From Nocardiopsis_C rhodophaea (lineage in GTDB: Bacteria > Actinomycetota > Actinomycetes > Streptosporangiales > Streptosporangiaceae), in the NCBI RefSeq assembly GCF_039530945.1, contig NZ_BAAAPC010000004.1, positions 124,001-188,000 on the forward strand: a stretch of 64,000 nucleotides of DNA, in the 5' to 3' direction. Under the pieces are notes generated by a model. It made no database searches and was not told the DNA's origin. It was given only the letters and a program-made list of their open reading frames with translations. A program made the translations under genes and the position numbers. The first letter of the stretch is position 1. Every line of letters starts with the position of its first letter. This document shows positions 8,401-18,864 of this stretch, piece after piece.

Positions 8401-9480
8401 TTGCCCGCCACCGGAGTGAACAGCAGCCCGGTCGAACCCGATGCCCGGACACGACGCCGCTCACCGTCGGGACGGGGAAGCGACTTCGCCCGACTGTCGC
8501 AGCGCGTCGCCGCCGTCGGCCTGCTCGATCGCGCGCCCTTCTCCTACTACGCCCTGCGGCTGGGCGCCATCGGCCTTCTTTTCGTCGCGAGCTGGGCGGC
8601 AGTGTTCGTCCTTGGCGATTCCTGGTGGCAGATGCTGGCGGCGGTCTTCCTCGCCGCCATGTTCGGCCAGGTCGCACTGGTCGCCCACGACCTCGCCCAC
8701 CGCCAGGTGTTCCGGACCCGGGTCCCCAGCGAGGTGTGCGGACGCCTGGTTGGAAACCTCGGCATCGGTATGAGCTACGGGTGGTGGCAGGACAAGCACA
8801 CCCGGCACCACGCCAACCCGAACCACGAGGACCTCGACCCCGACGTCAACCCCGACGTCCTTGTCTGGTCTTCCGACCAGGCCGCCGAGGCCACGGGCCT
8901 GCCCCGCTTCATCGGCCGCTACCAGGCGTTCCTGTTCTACCCCCTGCTCACGTTGGAGGGCCTGAACCTGCACGCGCAGAGCGTGCGGGCGCTGTTCCAG
9001 CCCTACATGAAGCAGCGCTGGCCGGAGGCGGCCCTTCTCCTCGGCCACTTCGCGATCTACCTGACCATCGTGTTCTCCGTGATGTCGCCCGCCAAGGCCG
9101 TCCTGTTCATCGCCGTCAACCAGGCCCTGTTCGGCGTCTACCTCGGTAACGTCTTCGCGCCCAACCACAAGGGCATGCCCACCCTGAAGAAGGGCGAGAA
9201 GCTCGACTTCCTCCGCAAGCAGGTGCTCACCTCGCGCAACGTCAGGGGCGGCTGGCTCATCGACAACGCCATGGGCGGTCTCAACTACCAGATCGAACAC
9301 CACCTCTTCCCGAGCATGCCGACCCCGCACCTGCGCCGCGCGCGGCTGATCGTGCGGGAGTACTGCGCCGAGAACGGTATCCCGTATCACGAGACCGGGT
9401 TTATCCGCTCGCACGTCGAGGCCATGCGGCACCTGCACAGCCTCGGTTCGCCGATCCGCGGTGCGGCCCGGGCGGCCTGA
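8401..9480 (+). CDS. Membrane fatty acid desaturase
   Basis: 359 residues from a TTG start preceded by AAGGAGG about 7 nt upstream. The three histidine boxes of di-iron acyl desaturases are present: HDLAH (96-100), HTRHH (133-137) followed by NHED, and QIEHH (297-301) followed by LFPSMP. Hydrophobic helices lie near 52-95 and around 210-245. These enzymes put a double bond into acyl chains using O2 and electrons from ferredoxin or a reductase; the QIEHH box is typical of the DesA3/front-end-like group of actinobacteria. It acts in the inner membrane to tune lipid fluidity. No reductase gene is adjacent. Regulation may involve the hairpins in the 590-bp leader region, which is speculative. Confidence 0.9.
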   Translation: MPATGVNSSPVEPDARTRRRSPSGRGSDFARLSQRVAAVGLLDRAPFSYYALRLGAIGLLFVASWAAVFVLGDSWWQMLAAVFLAAMFGQVALVAHDLAHRQVFRTRVPSEVCGRLVGNLGIGMSYGWWQDKHTRHHANPNHEDLDPDVNPDVLVWSSDQAAEATGLPRFIGRYQAFLFYPLLTLEGLNLHAQSVRALFQPYMKQRWPEAALLLGHFAIYLTIVFSVMSPAKAVLFIAVNQALFGVYLGNVFAPNHKGMPTLKKGEKLDFLRKQVLTSRNVRGGWLIDNAMGGLNYQIEHHLFPSMPTPHLRRARLIVREYCAENGIPYHETGFIRSHVEAMRHLHSLGSPIRGAARAA

Positions 9481-9503
9481 ACCGCAGGAACCGGCCTCGC
9501 GCT

Positions 9504-9521
9504 CTGAGTACCTGTACTCAG
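9504..9521. promoter_or_regulatory. Palindrome, possible operator
   Basis: CTGAGTAC-CT-GTACTCAG, perfect 8-bp arms around a 2-bp centre, 24 bp after the desaturase stop and about 130 bp before the DUF2157 gene. The short spacer makes a DNA-binding site more likely than a terminator. No regulator is identified. Confidence 0.35.
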
Positions 9522-9648
9522 GCGCCTCCGCCCCCGTTCGCGGTGAGATGGGGGCCGCGAGGGTAGGTTTCCAGCGACGGCCGCAAGCGGTCCGCGTCCG
9601 ATCAACCGGGTCGCGGACCGCTGCGGCGTTCGAGAGGGGACGGCGAGG

Positions 9649-10797
9649 ATGTCCAGGCAAGCACGGGCCCGCGACTCCGAGGCGCGAGAGGAGGTCTTGC
9701 GCCAACTGGTGGTGGAGGGCGTGCTCTCGGCCGAACAGGCGGGTGCGGTGGGAACGGCGCTCCGTCGTGCCGGTGTCGGTGGCGGAAGCGGTCGGACGCT
9801 GGTCCGCGGGGCCGAGGTCGCCGGGTACGCCGGCGGCGGCCTGGTACTGGCCGGTGTCTTCGCGCTGCTCGCCACGGCCTGGCAGGACCTGGACGTCGCG
9901 GTGCGGGTGCTGCTGCTGGCCGCCATTGCCGTGGCCGCGGCGGGTTCCGGGCTCGTCATGGCCGGTGGGCCGCGTGTGGCACTCGGGCCCGACTCGCTGG
10001 CCGGGCGGCTCCGCGGGCTCTCGGCGGGTCCGACGGTTCCCGCGGTGCGCCGCCGGGTGGCCGGCGTGCTGTTCGCGCTGGCAGCGCTGGCCGCGGCGTT
10101 CGCCGTGAGCGTCGGGCTCGACGGCGCGGAGGGGCTGGAGTGGGTCGCCCCGCTGGTCGGGTTGGTGGTCGCCCTCTCCGGGTATGCGGCGCTGCCCTCA
10201 GCCGTGGCGCTGGTGATCAGCTGGTGGATGAGCGGGACGCTCGTCATAGTGGCGTTCAACGCGTTCGTGACGGACCGCATCGACGTCACACTGGCCACAG
10301 GGCTGACTCTGGTCGTGGTGGGCGCGGCATGGGCCGCCCTGACCGCATGGGGCGCGCTGGTCGAACGCGGGCTCGGCATCGGCCTGGGAGCGGCGATGGC
10401 CCTCCTCGGCGCGCAGTTCCTGCTTTTCCGGGAGGAGACGTCGTTCCTCGGCTACATGCTGACCCTGGGCGCGGCGGCGCTGTGCCTCGGCTTCTACCGG
10501 TGGGAACGGACCGTGGTGCTGCTCGTGTTCGGGATTCTCGGGATCACCGTCGGCGTGACGGAGCTGGTGTGGGATCTCACCGGTGGCGCGATCGGTGCGG
10601 CGGCGATCCTGCTGACGGCCGGGGCCGTCCTCCTCGCTTCCTGCTGGGTCGGCATCAGGCTGCACAGAGACGGCGCCGCGGAACCCGCGCGGGCAGGTGG
10701 GCCGGAGGAGGCCGAGCCGACCAGCACGGGGCCGGCACCTGAGGGACCCGCGCCGAACGGTCCGACGCCGACACCCGGGGCCGACCGGCCCGAGTAG
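9649..10797 (+). CDS. DUF2157 polytopic membrane protein
   Basis: 382 residues. The first about 50 residues are soluble and helical (VLRQLVVEGVLSAEQAGAV), as in the DUF2157 N-terminal domain. They are followed by about ten hydrophobic helices in pairs, with the first near 60-100 (GYAGGGLVLAGVFALLAT). The last about 40 residues are a disordered Pro/Ala/Glu tail (ARAGGPEEAEPTSTGPAPEG). The function of DUF2157 proteins is unknown; they are common in bacterial inner membranes. It starts at ATG after GAGGGGACGGCGAGG. It may be cotranscribed with the desaturase, though the 168-bp gap and palindrome argue for its own promoter. Confidence 0.75.
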   Translation: MSRQARARDSEAREEVLRQLVVEGVLSAEQAGAVGTALRRAGVGGGSGRTLVRGAEVAGYAGGGLVLAGVFALLATAWQDLDVAVRVLLLAAIAVAAAGSGLVMAGGPRVALGPDSLAGRLRGLSAGPTVPAVRRRVAGVLFALAALAAAFAVSVGLDGAEGLEWVAPLVGLVVALSGYAALPSAVALVISWWMSGTLVIVAFNAFVTDRIDVTLATGLTLVVVGAAWAALTAWGALVERGLGIGLGAAMALLGAQFLLFREETSFLGYMLTLGAAALCLGFYRWERTVVLLVFGILGITVGVTELVWDLTGGAIGAAAILLTAGAVLLASCWVGIRLHRDGAAEPARAGGPEEAEPTSTGPAPEGPAPNGPTPTPGADRPE

Positions 10798-11020
10798 GGA
10801 CGCCCGCGGCCGCGCGGCGGTCCGGTTCCCCCCGCATTCTCCTCCGCCCGGCTTCCGTTGCCTGGCGGGGGCACCGAACGACGACGCGGGCGGGGGGCCC
10901 GCCCACAGGGGCGGGGCCCGCGGCCGCGTCCGGTGCCGGTCACCTCGAACCAGCGGATCGGTCCTCTTACACCTCGGCCCGCGCAGGCGCGGACCAGGGC
11001 ACCTGCCTCAAGGCGTCTCG

Positions 11021-13432
<2,412 letters not shown>

Positions 13433-13830
13433 GTTGGCTTGTTCACCTTCTTACTCAGGGACACCGATGCATTGTCCTGGTGGGGGGACGGGTTGTCACG
13501 CCGGGGTCGTGGATCGGGGCGAGAGTGTGACGCGGTCGGCGGCCGGTGGGAGGGCGGCCGGGGTCGGTTGGGCGGCCTGGTCGGCGTGGATCCTGTCCGG
13601 TGGTGTGCGGTAGGCGGCGGCGAGGATTGGGGTGGTGGCCGGGGCCGCACCCCCGCCCGGACGCGCACGGGGTACCGAAGGGCCCGAAGCCATGGGGGCC
13701 TCATTGCGTTCCTTTGGCCGGACTCTGGGACGCAGCTCACCGAGCATTGATAGCGTCCCTGTTCTCCTGTTAGGGAGGGAATAATCACCTCTTCCGGCGC
13801 GCCGGATGGGGCACATCGACGAGGGGCGGT
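13433..13830. other. Divergent promoter region, tex / baeRF gene
   Basis: 398 bp between the divergent tex and 13831 genes. Open frames crossing it have proline/arginine-biased codon use and are shadows. An AAGGTGA ribosome-site-like stretch lies just before the tex GTG. No clear -10/-35 pair or operator was identified. Confidence 0.4.
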
Positions 13831-15018
13831 ATGACCGTGATCCTTGATCAGACGTCGCTGCGGGATCTGGCGACGATGTCGGACGCCAGTGGAGTGCTCT
13901 CGGTCTACGCGACGGCCGATCCACGAGACCGAACAGCCTCACCCACCTGGCGGCGGACCGTCGCCAACGCGATTACCCGCCTGCGCAACGAGGTCGCCTC
14001 CAACGGCGACAAGAAGCACGCCTCGGCCGTGCTCACCCGGCTGGACAAGTTGGAACCGGAACTCGACGGCATCCTCGGCGCCACCGAACCCGGCCTGGGG
14101 CGGGCGCTGTTCGCCCCGGTCAGCAGCGACGAGGTGCGCACCGTTGTCGTGCAGGTCCCGCTCGATGACTGTGCTGTCCTGGAGCCCAAGCCCTATCTGC
14201 GGCCGCTGGCCGCCGCCTTCGCCACGGGGGCGCCCGCCGGCGTCCTGGCGGTGGCGCAGGACGGGGTGCGGGTCGTCGACATGCGGTTCGGCATCGCACG
14301 CGACCTCACGCGCTTCACCTTCGCGCCGGACACCGGGGAGTGGCGGGAGATGCGCGGTCCGGCGTCGGCGGGCCGCCCGGGCATCGCCGACCGCTCCGCG
14401 AGCCAGACCGACCGCTTCGACCGGCGCATGGAGGAGCAGCTCCTGCGCTATCTGCACTCGGTGCGTCCCAGGATCACCGAGCTGGCCGACCAGCAGGGGT
14501 GGCAGTCCATCGTCATCACCGGCGACTCCCGGCTGATCGACGTCATCCGCAAGGGCCTCCCGGCCAACGGGCCGCGCGACATCGTTCTGCTGGACCGCGT
14601 CGTCGAGACGCTGTCCGTCTCCGACATCGCCGCGCGGGTGCGCCCGGACCTGGAGGCCGCACGCGTCCGCCGCTGCCGCGAACAGGCCCGACAGGCCCGC
14701 GACGCCGCGCTCTCCGGTGGGCAGGGGACGGTCGGGCTGAGCGACACCCTCGGCGCCTTCCGCGAGGGCCGGGTGGCCCACCTCTTCCTCGACGGCTCCA
14801 GGGAGATGCGCGGCCACCGCGCCGCGAACGGCTGGTACTACGCTCAGGGCGAGACCCCGCCGGGGGAGGCCGCCACCGATATGACGGCCGAACGGGACCT
14901 GGGCGAGCGCATGATCGAGCTTGGTTTCGTCGGCGGCTCCGAGGTCACGGTGCTACCTGAAGAGGCCGCGGACGTGCTCGCCGAGGACGAAGGCGTGGCC
15001 GCGCTGCTGCGCTGGTAA
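13831..15018 (+). CDS. baeRF-type (eRF1-like) domain protein
   Basis: 395 residues, starting ATG after GAGGGGCGG. The N-terminal part (MTVILDQTSLRDLATMSDAS, then GVLSVYATADPRD) and middle (GVLAVAQDGVRVVDMRFG) followed by a C-terminal Rossmann-like segment (IVITGDSRLIDVIRKGL; VTVLPEEAADVL) match the layout of bacterial archaeo-eukaryotic release-factor-like (baeRF) proteins, related to eRF1/Pelota/Vms1. Some members act at ribosomes in rescue or hibernation in actinobacteria and mycobacteria; the role of this one is unknown. Subfamily assignment (family 10) is from memory and uncertain. An 11-bp hairpin terminator follows 12 bp after the stop. Confidence 0.65.
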   Translation: MTVILDQTSLRDLATMSDASGVLSVYATADPRDRTASPTWRRTVANAITRLRNEVASNGDKKHASAVLTRLDKLEPELDGILGATEPGLGRALFAPVSSDEVRTVVVQVPLDDCAVLEPKPYLRPLAAAFATGAPAGVLAVAQDGVRVVDMRFGIARDLTRFTFAPDTGEWREMRGPASAGRPGIADRSASQTDRFDRRMEEQLLRYLHSVRPRITELADQQGWQSIVITGDSRLIDVIRKGLPANGPRDIVLLDRVVETLSVSDIAARVRPDLEAARVRRCREQARQARDAALSGGQGTVGLSDTLGAFREGRVAHLFLDGSREMRGHRAANGWYYAQGETPPGEAATDMTAERDLGERMIELGFVGGSEVTVLPEEAADVLAEDEGVAALLRW

Positions 15019-15029
15019 CGCGACGCCGG

Positions 15030-15058
15030 CCGGGCGCCCCTGACCGCGGGGCGCCCGG
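15030..15058 (+). terminator. Hairpin terminator after 13831 gene
   Basis: CCGGGCGCCCC (15030-15040) pairs perfectly with GGGGCGCCCGG (15048-15058) over a 7-nt loop. No T-tract, as is usual in high-GC actinobacteria. Confidence 0.6.
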
Positions 15059-15152
15059 CGCTTCGCGCGTCGCGCCCGAACACGGAGCCCTGGGGGCCGC
15101 CTCGGACACGGTCGCGGACACGAGTGGGAAAGCCGTCAGGAGGGCGCGCGCT

Positions 15153-15743
15153 GTGGCGATGGCCGGGATCGACGCACGCGGCTTCCAGCTGGTGCTGCTG
15201 CGGCGCATGGCGGACTTCCAGCCGGAGCGGGTCGAGGAGGCGGTGCGCGCGCTGGGCGCCTCGCGCACCGAGATGCGGGAGGCCAACCGGCGCTGGCAGG
15301 CCATGATCCGCTCCACGCGGGCTCCCACAGGGGCCCGGCGCTACTCGGCCGTCCTCGGACCCGCCGAGACGGTCCGCGACCAGAGCATCGGCGACCTGGC
15401 CTGTCGCGCGCACCGCTGGCCTCTGGACCTCTGGCCCGACCTGCGCTTCGAGGTCGTCGCCCTGCCCAACGGCGCGGTCGTGCAGGAATGGCTGGTGCGC
15501 TTTACCGACGCGTCCGCGCCCGCCCTGCGCGATGTCACCGACCTGGAGCCGTGGTCCTGCGTCATCGACGACGTCGCCCGGGCCTTCGCCCCGGCCACCC
15601 CGCTGGAGGGGACCGCGCCGTCGCGCTGGCGGTTGATGTTCAGCGCCCCGGATACCGAGGGGCACAGCGGACGCTTCGTCGCCGACTTCACGTGGGGACT
15701 GCTGCAGCGGGTGACACGGGCGGACCAGGGCGCAGCGGGGTGA
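15153..15743 (+). CDS. Conserved hypothetical protein, 196 aa
   Basis: 196 residues from GTG 15153, with CAGGAGGG about 8 nt upstream. It is soluble and mixed alpha/beta, with an N-terminal helical part (LVLLRRMADFQPERVEEAVR), a conserved-looking centre (RYSAVLGPAETVRDQSI) and tryptophan-rich strands (LEPWSCVIDDVARAF; WRLMFSAPD). No signal peptide, no membrane segment, no known motif. Codon use is typical of the chromosome. It lies behind a terminator, so probably has its own promoter in 15059-15140. Confidence 0.65.
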   Translation: MAMAGIDARGFQLVLLRRMADFQPERVEEAVRALGASRTEMREANRRWQAMIRSTRAPTGARRYSAVLGPAETVRDQSIGDLACRAHRWPLDLWPDLRFEVVALPNGAVVQEWLVRFTDASAPALRDVTDLEPWSCVIDDVARAFAPATPLEGTAPSRWRLMFSAPDTEGHSGRFVADFTWGLLQRVTRADQGAAG

Positions 15744-15869
15744 CGGGCGCGCGGCACCCGCGGCCGCCGACAACGGCGGGGCGACCGAGGAAAAAGGGCC
15801 GACCACGGCATGGCCTCGGGGCCACGCCGCCATGATGGCGCCTCGGAGCGTGCCGGACCGGTGACGCGT

Positions 15870-15989
15870 TCAGCGCCGGAAGCTGTGCTGCGAGTGGTGG
15901 CGCATCAGCAGCGTGACCGTCGCGAAGATCGTCGGTATCCCGATGGCGAGCAGGGCGATGATCACGAGCTCAGCGGTTTGCAGTCCCAT
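15870..15989 (-). CDS. Single-TM micro-protein, 39 aa
   Basis: Begins MGLQTAELVIIALLAIGIPT, continues as one transmembrane helix to about residue 29, and ends in a His/Arg-rich cytoplasmic-type tail (RHHSQHSFRR). An AGGAGGGG site lies 12 nt before the ATG, a rather long spacing. Downstream on the same strand an A-tract on the plus strand (about 15791-15795) gives this transcript a run of five T after a GGCC-based hairpin, a plausible terminator. It is shorter than usual gene-calling cut-offs. The family is unknown, but the clean helix and signals support translation. Confidence 0.5.
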   Translation of the reverse strand: MGLQTAELVIIALLAIGIPTIFATVTLLMRHHSQHSFRR

Positions 15990-16120
15990 GAGGGTGATGT
16001 ACCCCTCCTGCCTGGTGAAACACGACGCGCCCCCGTGCCGTATCCCGGCTGTCGTCGGTGGAGCCCTCGCGTGGCCTGTCTCCTTTGAACCCGGACGGAT
16101 CGGGCGGCGGGAAAACGGCT

Positions 16121-16465
16121 TCAGCCCTCGTCGCTAAGCAGGTCGGGGGCGTAGTACTCGTCCAGCGGGACCGGGCCCCGGTAGCCCTGGCACATGCACT
16201 GGCGGTAGGTACCGCCGGCCTGGCCCGTCCAGCGTCCGGGGATAACGACCTGGGCCTGGCACATCTTGGTCTTCTGGTCGTGAAAGACGAGGTGGTGGCC
16301 GCAGCCGCAGATGGGCCGGGGCGTGCGCTGGGCGGACGAGAGGGCCTGCTGGTGCTGCTGGTGTGGCGGGAAGGCCTGCCGGTCAGCGCGCCTGGGGAGC
16401 ATTCGGCCGACGAGGACGCCGCCGAACGCGATGGCCGCTCCGAGCACCAGACTCACCGGGTCCAT
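16121..16465 (-). CDS. Membrane-anchored protein with Cys/His cluster
   Basis: 114 residues from ATG 16465 (MDPVSLVLGAAIAFGGVLVG), chosen because it begins a single transmembrane helix at residues 3-20 and a GGAGGG site lies about 10 nt upstream. After a Gln/His-rich linker the soluble domain has CGCGHHLVFHD, KMCQAQV and YRQCMCQGYRG, that is CxC, C and CxC motifs with histidines, which could bind zinc or another metal. It ends acidic (DLLSDEG). I recognise no named family. Small actinobacterial membrane proteins of this type are widespread and uncharacterised. Confidence 0.65.
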   Translation of the reverse strand: MDPVSLVLGAAIAFGGVLVGRMLPRRADRQAFPPHQQHQQALSSAQRTPRPICGCGHHLVFHDQKTKMCQAQVVIPGRWTGQAGGTYRQCMCQGYRGPVPLDEYYAPDLLSDEG

Positions 16466-16930
16466 GGTGTGCACCGCCCTCCGTTGCGCGTCGTTTTTCA
16501 TTGTGGCCCACATTCGGGGCAACGGTTCCCCGGGGCGAGGGGAGTGCCCGCACATTACCTACCCGATTTTGGTGGTCTGCCGGGATGGGCGGCGCCGTGC
16601 ATCGCGCGACGCCAATCCGGACAATCCCTTAGGCGGTTTTTCGGTGACCGCGGCGAGGCCGGAGCGTCGGTGGGCGGCCCGGTTGCACGCCGGTTCGGGC
16701 CGCACAATGTGGGCCACCTCCGGGGTGCGGCGTTTCTTCGCGATGAATGGCCAGGTCGCGTGGGCGGTCCCGCGGTACGGCCGAGGGGGCCGCGGACACC
16801 GAACTCCAGAAGATTTTCTTTGTGTTTCTCATGAGGTGCGGTGGGCGTTCGAACACGTCGCGGTGGGTAGCCCTGCACCAGACCGTCCTGTGCGGACGGG
16901 GCACGTCCAAGATCGATCCTGGGAGGGTCC
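16466..16930. other. Intergenic region upstream of glsB-like gene
   Basis: 465 bp between divergent genes at 16465 (minus) and 16931 (plus). No frame looks coding. A short AT-richer stretch near 16810-16835 (AGATTTTCTTTGTGTTTCTC) stands out and could lie in a promoter region. Nothing else was recognised. Confidence 0.4.
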
Positions 16931-17182
16931 GTGGAGATCACCGGCATCATCAGTGCACTGGTCGTCGGCCTGATCATCGGCGCGCTCGGCCGTCTTGTCG
17001 TTCCAGGCAAGCAGGCGATTCCGATCTGGCTCACCCTGATCCTGGGCATCATCGCGGCGTTCATCGGCGGCGCCATCGCCGCCGTTTTCACCACGTTCTG
17101 GCTCTTCGTGCTGATCGTCCAGGTCCTCGTGGCGGCCGCCGCGGTGGTCCTCGCCGAGAAGCTGTACACGCGAGGCACGTGA
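16931..17182 (+). CDS. GlsB/YeaQ/YmgE family stress-response membrane protein
   Basis: 83 residues from GTG 16931 with GGGAGGG about 6 nt upstream. Three hydrophobic helices fill the protein (IISALVVGLIIGALGRLVVP; IPIWLTLILGIIAAFIGGAI; FVLIVQVLVAAAAVVLAE). The glycine-zipper helix with GALGRLVVPGKQ at residues 17-28 is the signature of the transglycosylase-associated/GlsB family. Members are small inner-membrane proteins that rise under envelope or alkaline stress; the precise role is unsettled. Length matches the family. It stands alone, with nfo converging. Confidence 0.9.
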   Translation: MEITGIISALVVGLIIGALGRLVVPGKQAIPIWLTLILGIIAAFIGGAIAAVFTTFWLFVLIVQVLVAAAAVVLAEKLYTRGT

Positions 17183-17255
17183 CCACGGTCGGCCACGCGC
17201 GCCGTCCGGCGCACGACCACCGCGGCACGGGCGGTGCGCCCGCTGCTGCGCGGGA

Positions 17256-18107
17256 CTAGCCCTCGCGCAGCGTCTTCAGTGTCCGCACATCCGCCGCGTG
17301 CGGGCCTTCCGGGCCGGGGGTCTCCAGCGTGATGGGCACTCCCGCGCTCACGGGGTGGCGGAACAGCTCGCCGAACGGCTCGGCACCGATGTGGCCCGCG
17401 CCGATGTTCTCGTGCCGGTCCTTATTGCTGCCGCACGGCTCCTTGGAGTCGTTGGCGTGGATCAGCCGCAGCCGCTCGGCGCCGACGACCTCGCCGAACC
17501 GGTCCAGCATGTCCCGCATGCCCTCGCGCGTCGCGACGTTGTGGCCCGCGGCGAACACGTGCGCGGTGTCCAGGCACACGGCCGCCTGGGGGTGCCAGTC
17601 CAGCGCGTCCAGGTACCCGACGAGGTCGTCCACGGTCGCGCAGAGCACCTGGCCCTGACCGGCCATCGGCTCCAGCAGCACCGGCGGGGCCTCGTCCCCG
17701 AGCCGCTCCAGCAGGGGCAGCAGTCGCGACCGCATCCGCTCCAGGCCCTCGGCGCGCGTGCCCTTGACCGCGGAGCCGGTGTGCACGACGACACCCCGCG
17801 CCCCGGTCTGCGCACCTCGCCGCAGAGCGTGCTCCAGCGACGCCACCGACTTGTCCGCCACCTTCGCGTCCGGCGCCCCCAGGTTGATCAGGTAGGGGGC
17901 GTGGATGAAGACGGGCAGGTCGTCGCGTTCGCGCAGCCGCGCGTCCTCAGCCGGGTCGCCGTCGGCGGTGGCCCAGCCGCGCGGGTTGGTGACGAACACC
18001 TGGATGGTCTCGGCGCCGATCTCGGCGGTGTAGGCGAGGCCGCGCTTGGCCAGCCCGCCGGATACGGGTACGTGCGCCCCGATGGGCGTGAAAGGGAGTT
18101 CAGACAT
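17256..18107 (-). CDS. nfo: Deoxyribonuclease IV (endonuclease IV)
   Basis: 283 residues, TIM-barrel AP endonuclease. Metal-binding blocks typical of the family are visible: IGAHVPVSGGL (8-18), TIQVFVTNP, FIHAPYLINLGAPD, GVVVHTGSAVKG, VLLEPMAGQGQVLCA, VCLDTAHVFAAGHN, RLIHANDSKEPCGSNKDRHE and a final ITLETPGPEG. It cuts abasic sites in DNA in base-excision repair with three zinc ions held by His/Asp/Glu in these blocks. Start ATG at 18107 begins directly with the first strand. It is probably monocistronic; the LURP-one gene lies 97 bp upstream on the same strand. Confidence 0.93.
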   Translation of the reverse strand: MSELPFTPIGAHVPVSGGLAKRGLAYTAEIGAETIQVFVTNPRGWATADGDPAEDARLRERDDLPVFIHAPYLINLGAPDAKVADKSVASLEHALRRGAQTGARGVVVHTGSAVKGTRAEGLERMRSRLLPLLERLGDEAPPVLLEPMAGQGQVLCATVDDLVGYLDALDWHPQAAVCLDTAHVFAAGHNVATREGMRDMLDRFGEVVGAERLRLIHANDSKEPCGSNKDRHENIGAGHIGAEPFGELFRHPVSAGVPITLETPGPEGPHAADVRTLKTLREG

Positions 18108-18203
18108 GGCTGGTCACTACGTTAGCCGCCGGGGCGGGCCGGCCCGACCGGGACAGGCGGCCCACCCGCGCGAACCGGCCGCCGGAAGCCCCGGACCCCC
18201 GGG

Positions 18204-18707
18204 CTAGCGTTCCCCGGAACGGCCGGTCAGGGCGTCCACGCACACGGCCACACTCACCACCAGGGCCGGATCGCCGCCCAGGTCGGTGCGGAAGGTGTTG
18301 ACGTCGACCGCGTAGGTGTCGCGGAGCTGGAACCACTTCCTGGAGATCTGCGCGACCGGCCCCTCGGCGTCGCTGATGGAGTACTCCTTGTCCAGGAAGC
18401 TACCGGTGATATCCCACGCCCCGCCCCCCGCCAGGTCCACGTCCAGCCGGTCCTTGATCAGGTTGAACATGCGCTGGCGCACCGTGGCGACGGTCTGCCC
18501 GTCCCGCTCGATCTCCATGGTGCCGCGCAGGCTGAGGAGCTTCTTGCGGATCACGAAGAGGATCTGCCCATCGGGCGTCTTCAGTTCGAAGGTCTGGCGC
18601 AGCCGCAGCGCCTTGCCGTCGACCCAGAAGGCCCGCTGCCCCTGCTCGTCCTCGACCCAGAAGTCGTCACCGATGTCGAAAATGCGCGCCCGGACCAGGA
18701 ACTTCAT
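18204..18707 (-). CDS. LURP-one-related (DUF567) family protein
   Basis: 167 residues. The beta-barrel pattern of the tubby-like LURP-one family is clear: FLVRARIFDIGDDFWVEDEQ (3-22), AFWVDGKALRLRQTFELK, GQILFVIRKKLLSLRGTMEI, then WDITGSFLDKEYSI, QISRKWFQLRDTYAVDV. The C-terminal hydrophobic helix buried in the barrel is represented by PALVVSVAVCVDAL. Family members are about 160-200 residues; biochemical function in bacteria is unknown. A GAGGCTGAGCG site precedes the ATG. It diverges from the Nif3 gene. Confidence 0.88.
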   Translation of the reverse strand: MKFLVRARIFDIGDDFWVEDEQGQRAFWVDGKALRLRQTFELKTPDGQILFVIRKKLLSLRGTMEIERDGQTVATVRQRMFNLIKDRLDVDLAGGGAWDITGSFLDKEYSISDAEGPVAQISRKWFQLRDTYAVDVNTFRTDLGGDPALVVSVAVCVDALTGRSGER

Positions 18708-18851
18708 CGCTCAGCCTCTCGTGTCCCCCGCTGTCATCGGGCACGGCTCCCGTCGCGTGGAGGATGCCCTCGCCGTCCAAGCTACGGGACTCCGGGGGCG
18801 AAGAGCGGACAGGCCCGACGCGCGGGCGCGGTACGCGCCCGCGCGAACCGC

Positions 18852-18857
18852 TAATCT
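18852..18857 (+). promoter_or_regulatory. -10 element, leaderless promoter of nif3-like gene
   Basis: TAATCT lies 7 nt before the GTG at 18865 and there is no ribosome-binding site, so transcription should begin at or next to the start codon. No good -35 is visible. Confidence 0.5.
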
Positions 18858-18864
18858 GCGGTTC

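Noticed and set aside
10870..10925. GC-rich inverted repeat after the DUF2157 gene as a terminator
   Set aside because: The GGGCGGG/CCCGCCC pairing is short and several alternative pairings exist; not clear enough to list as a feature.
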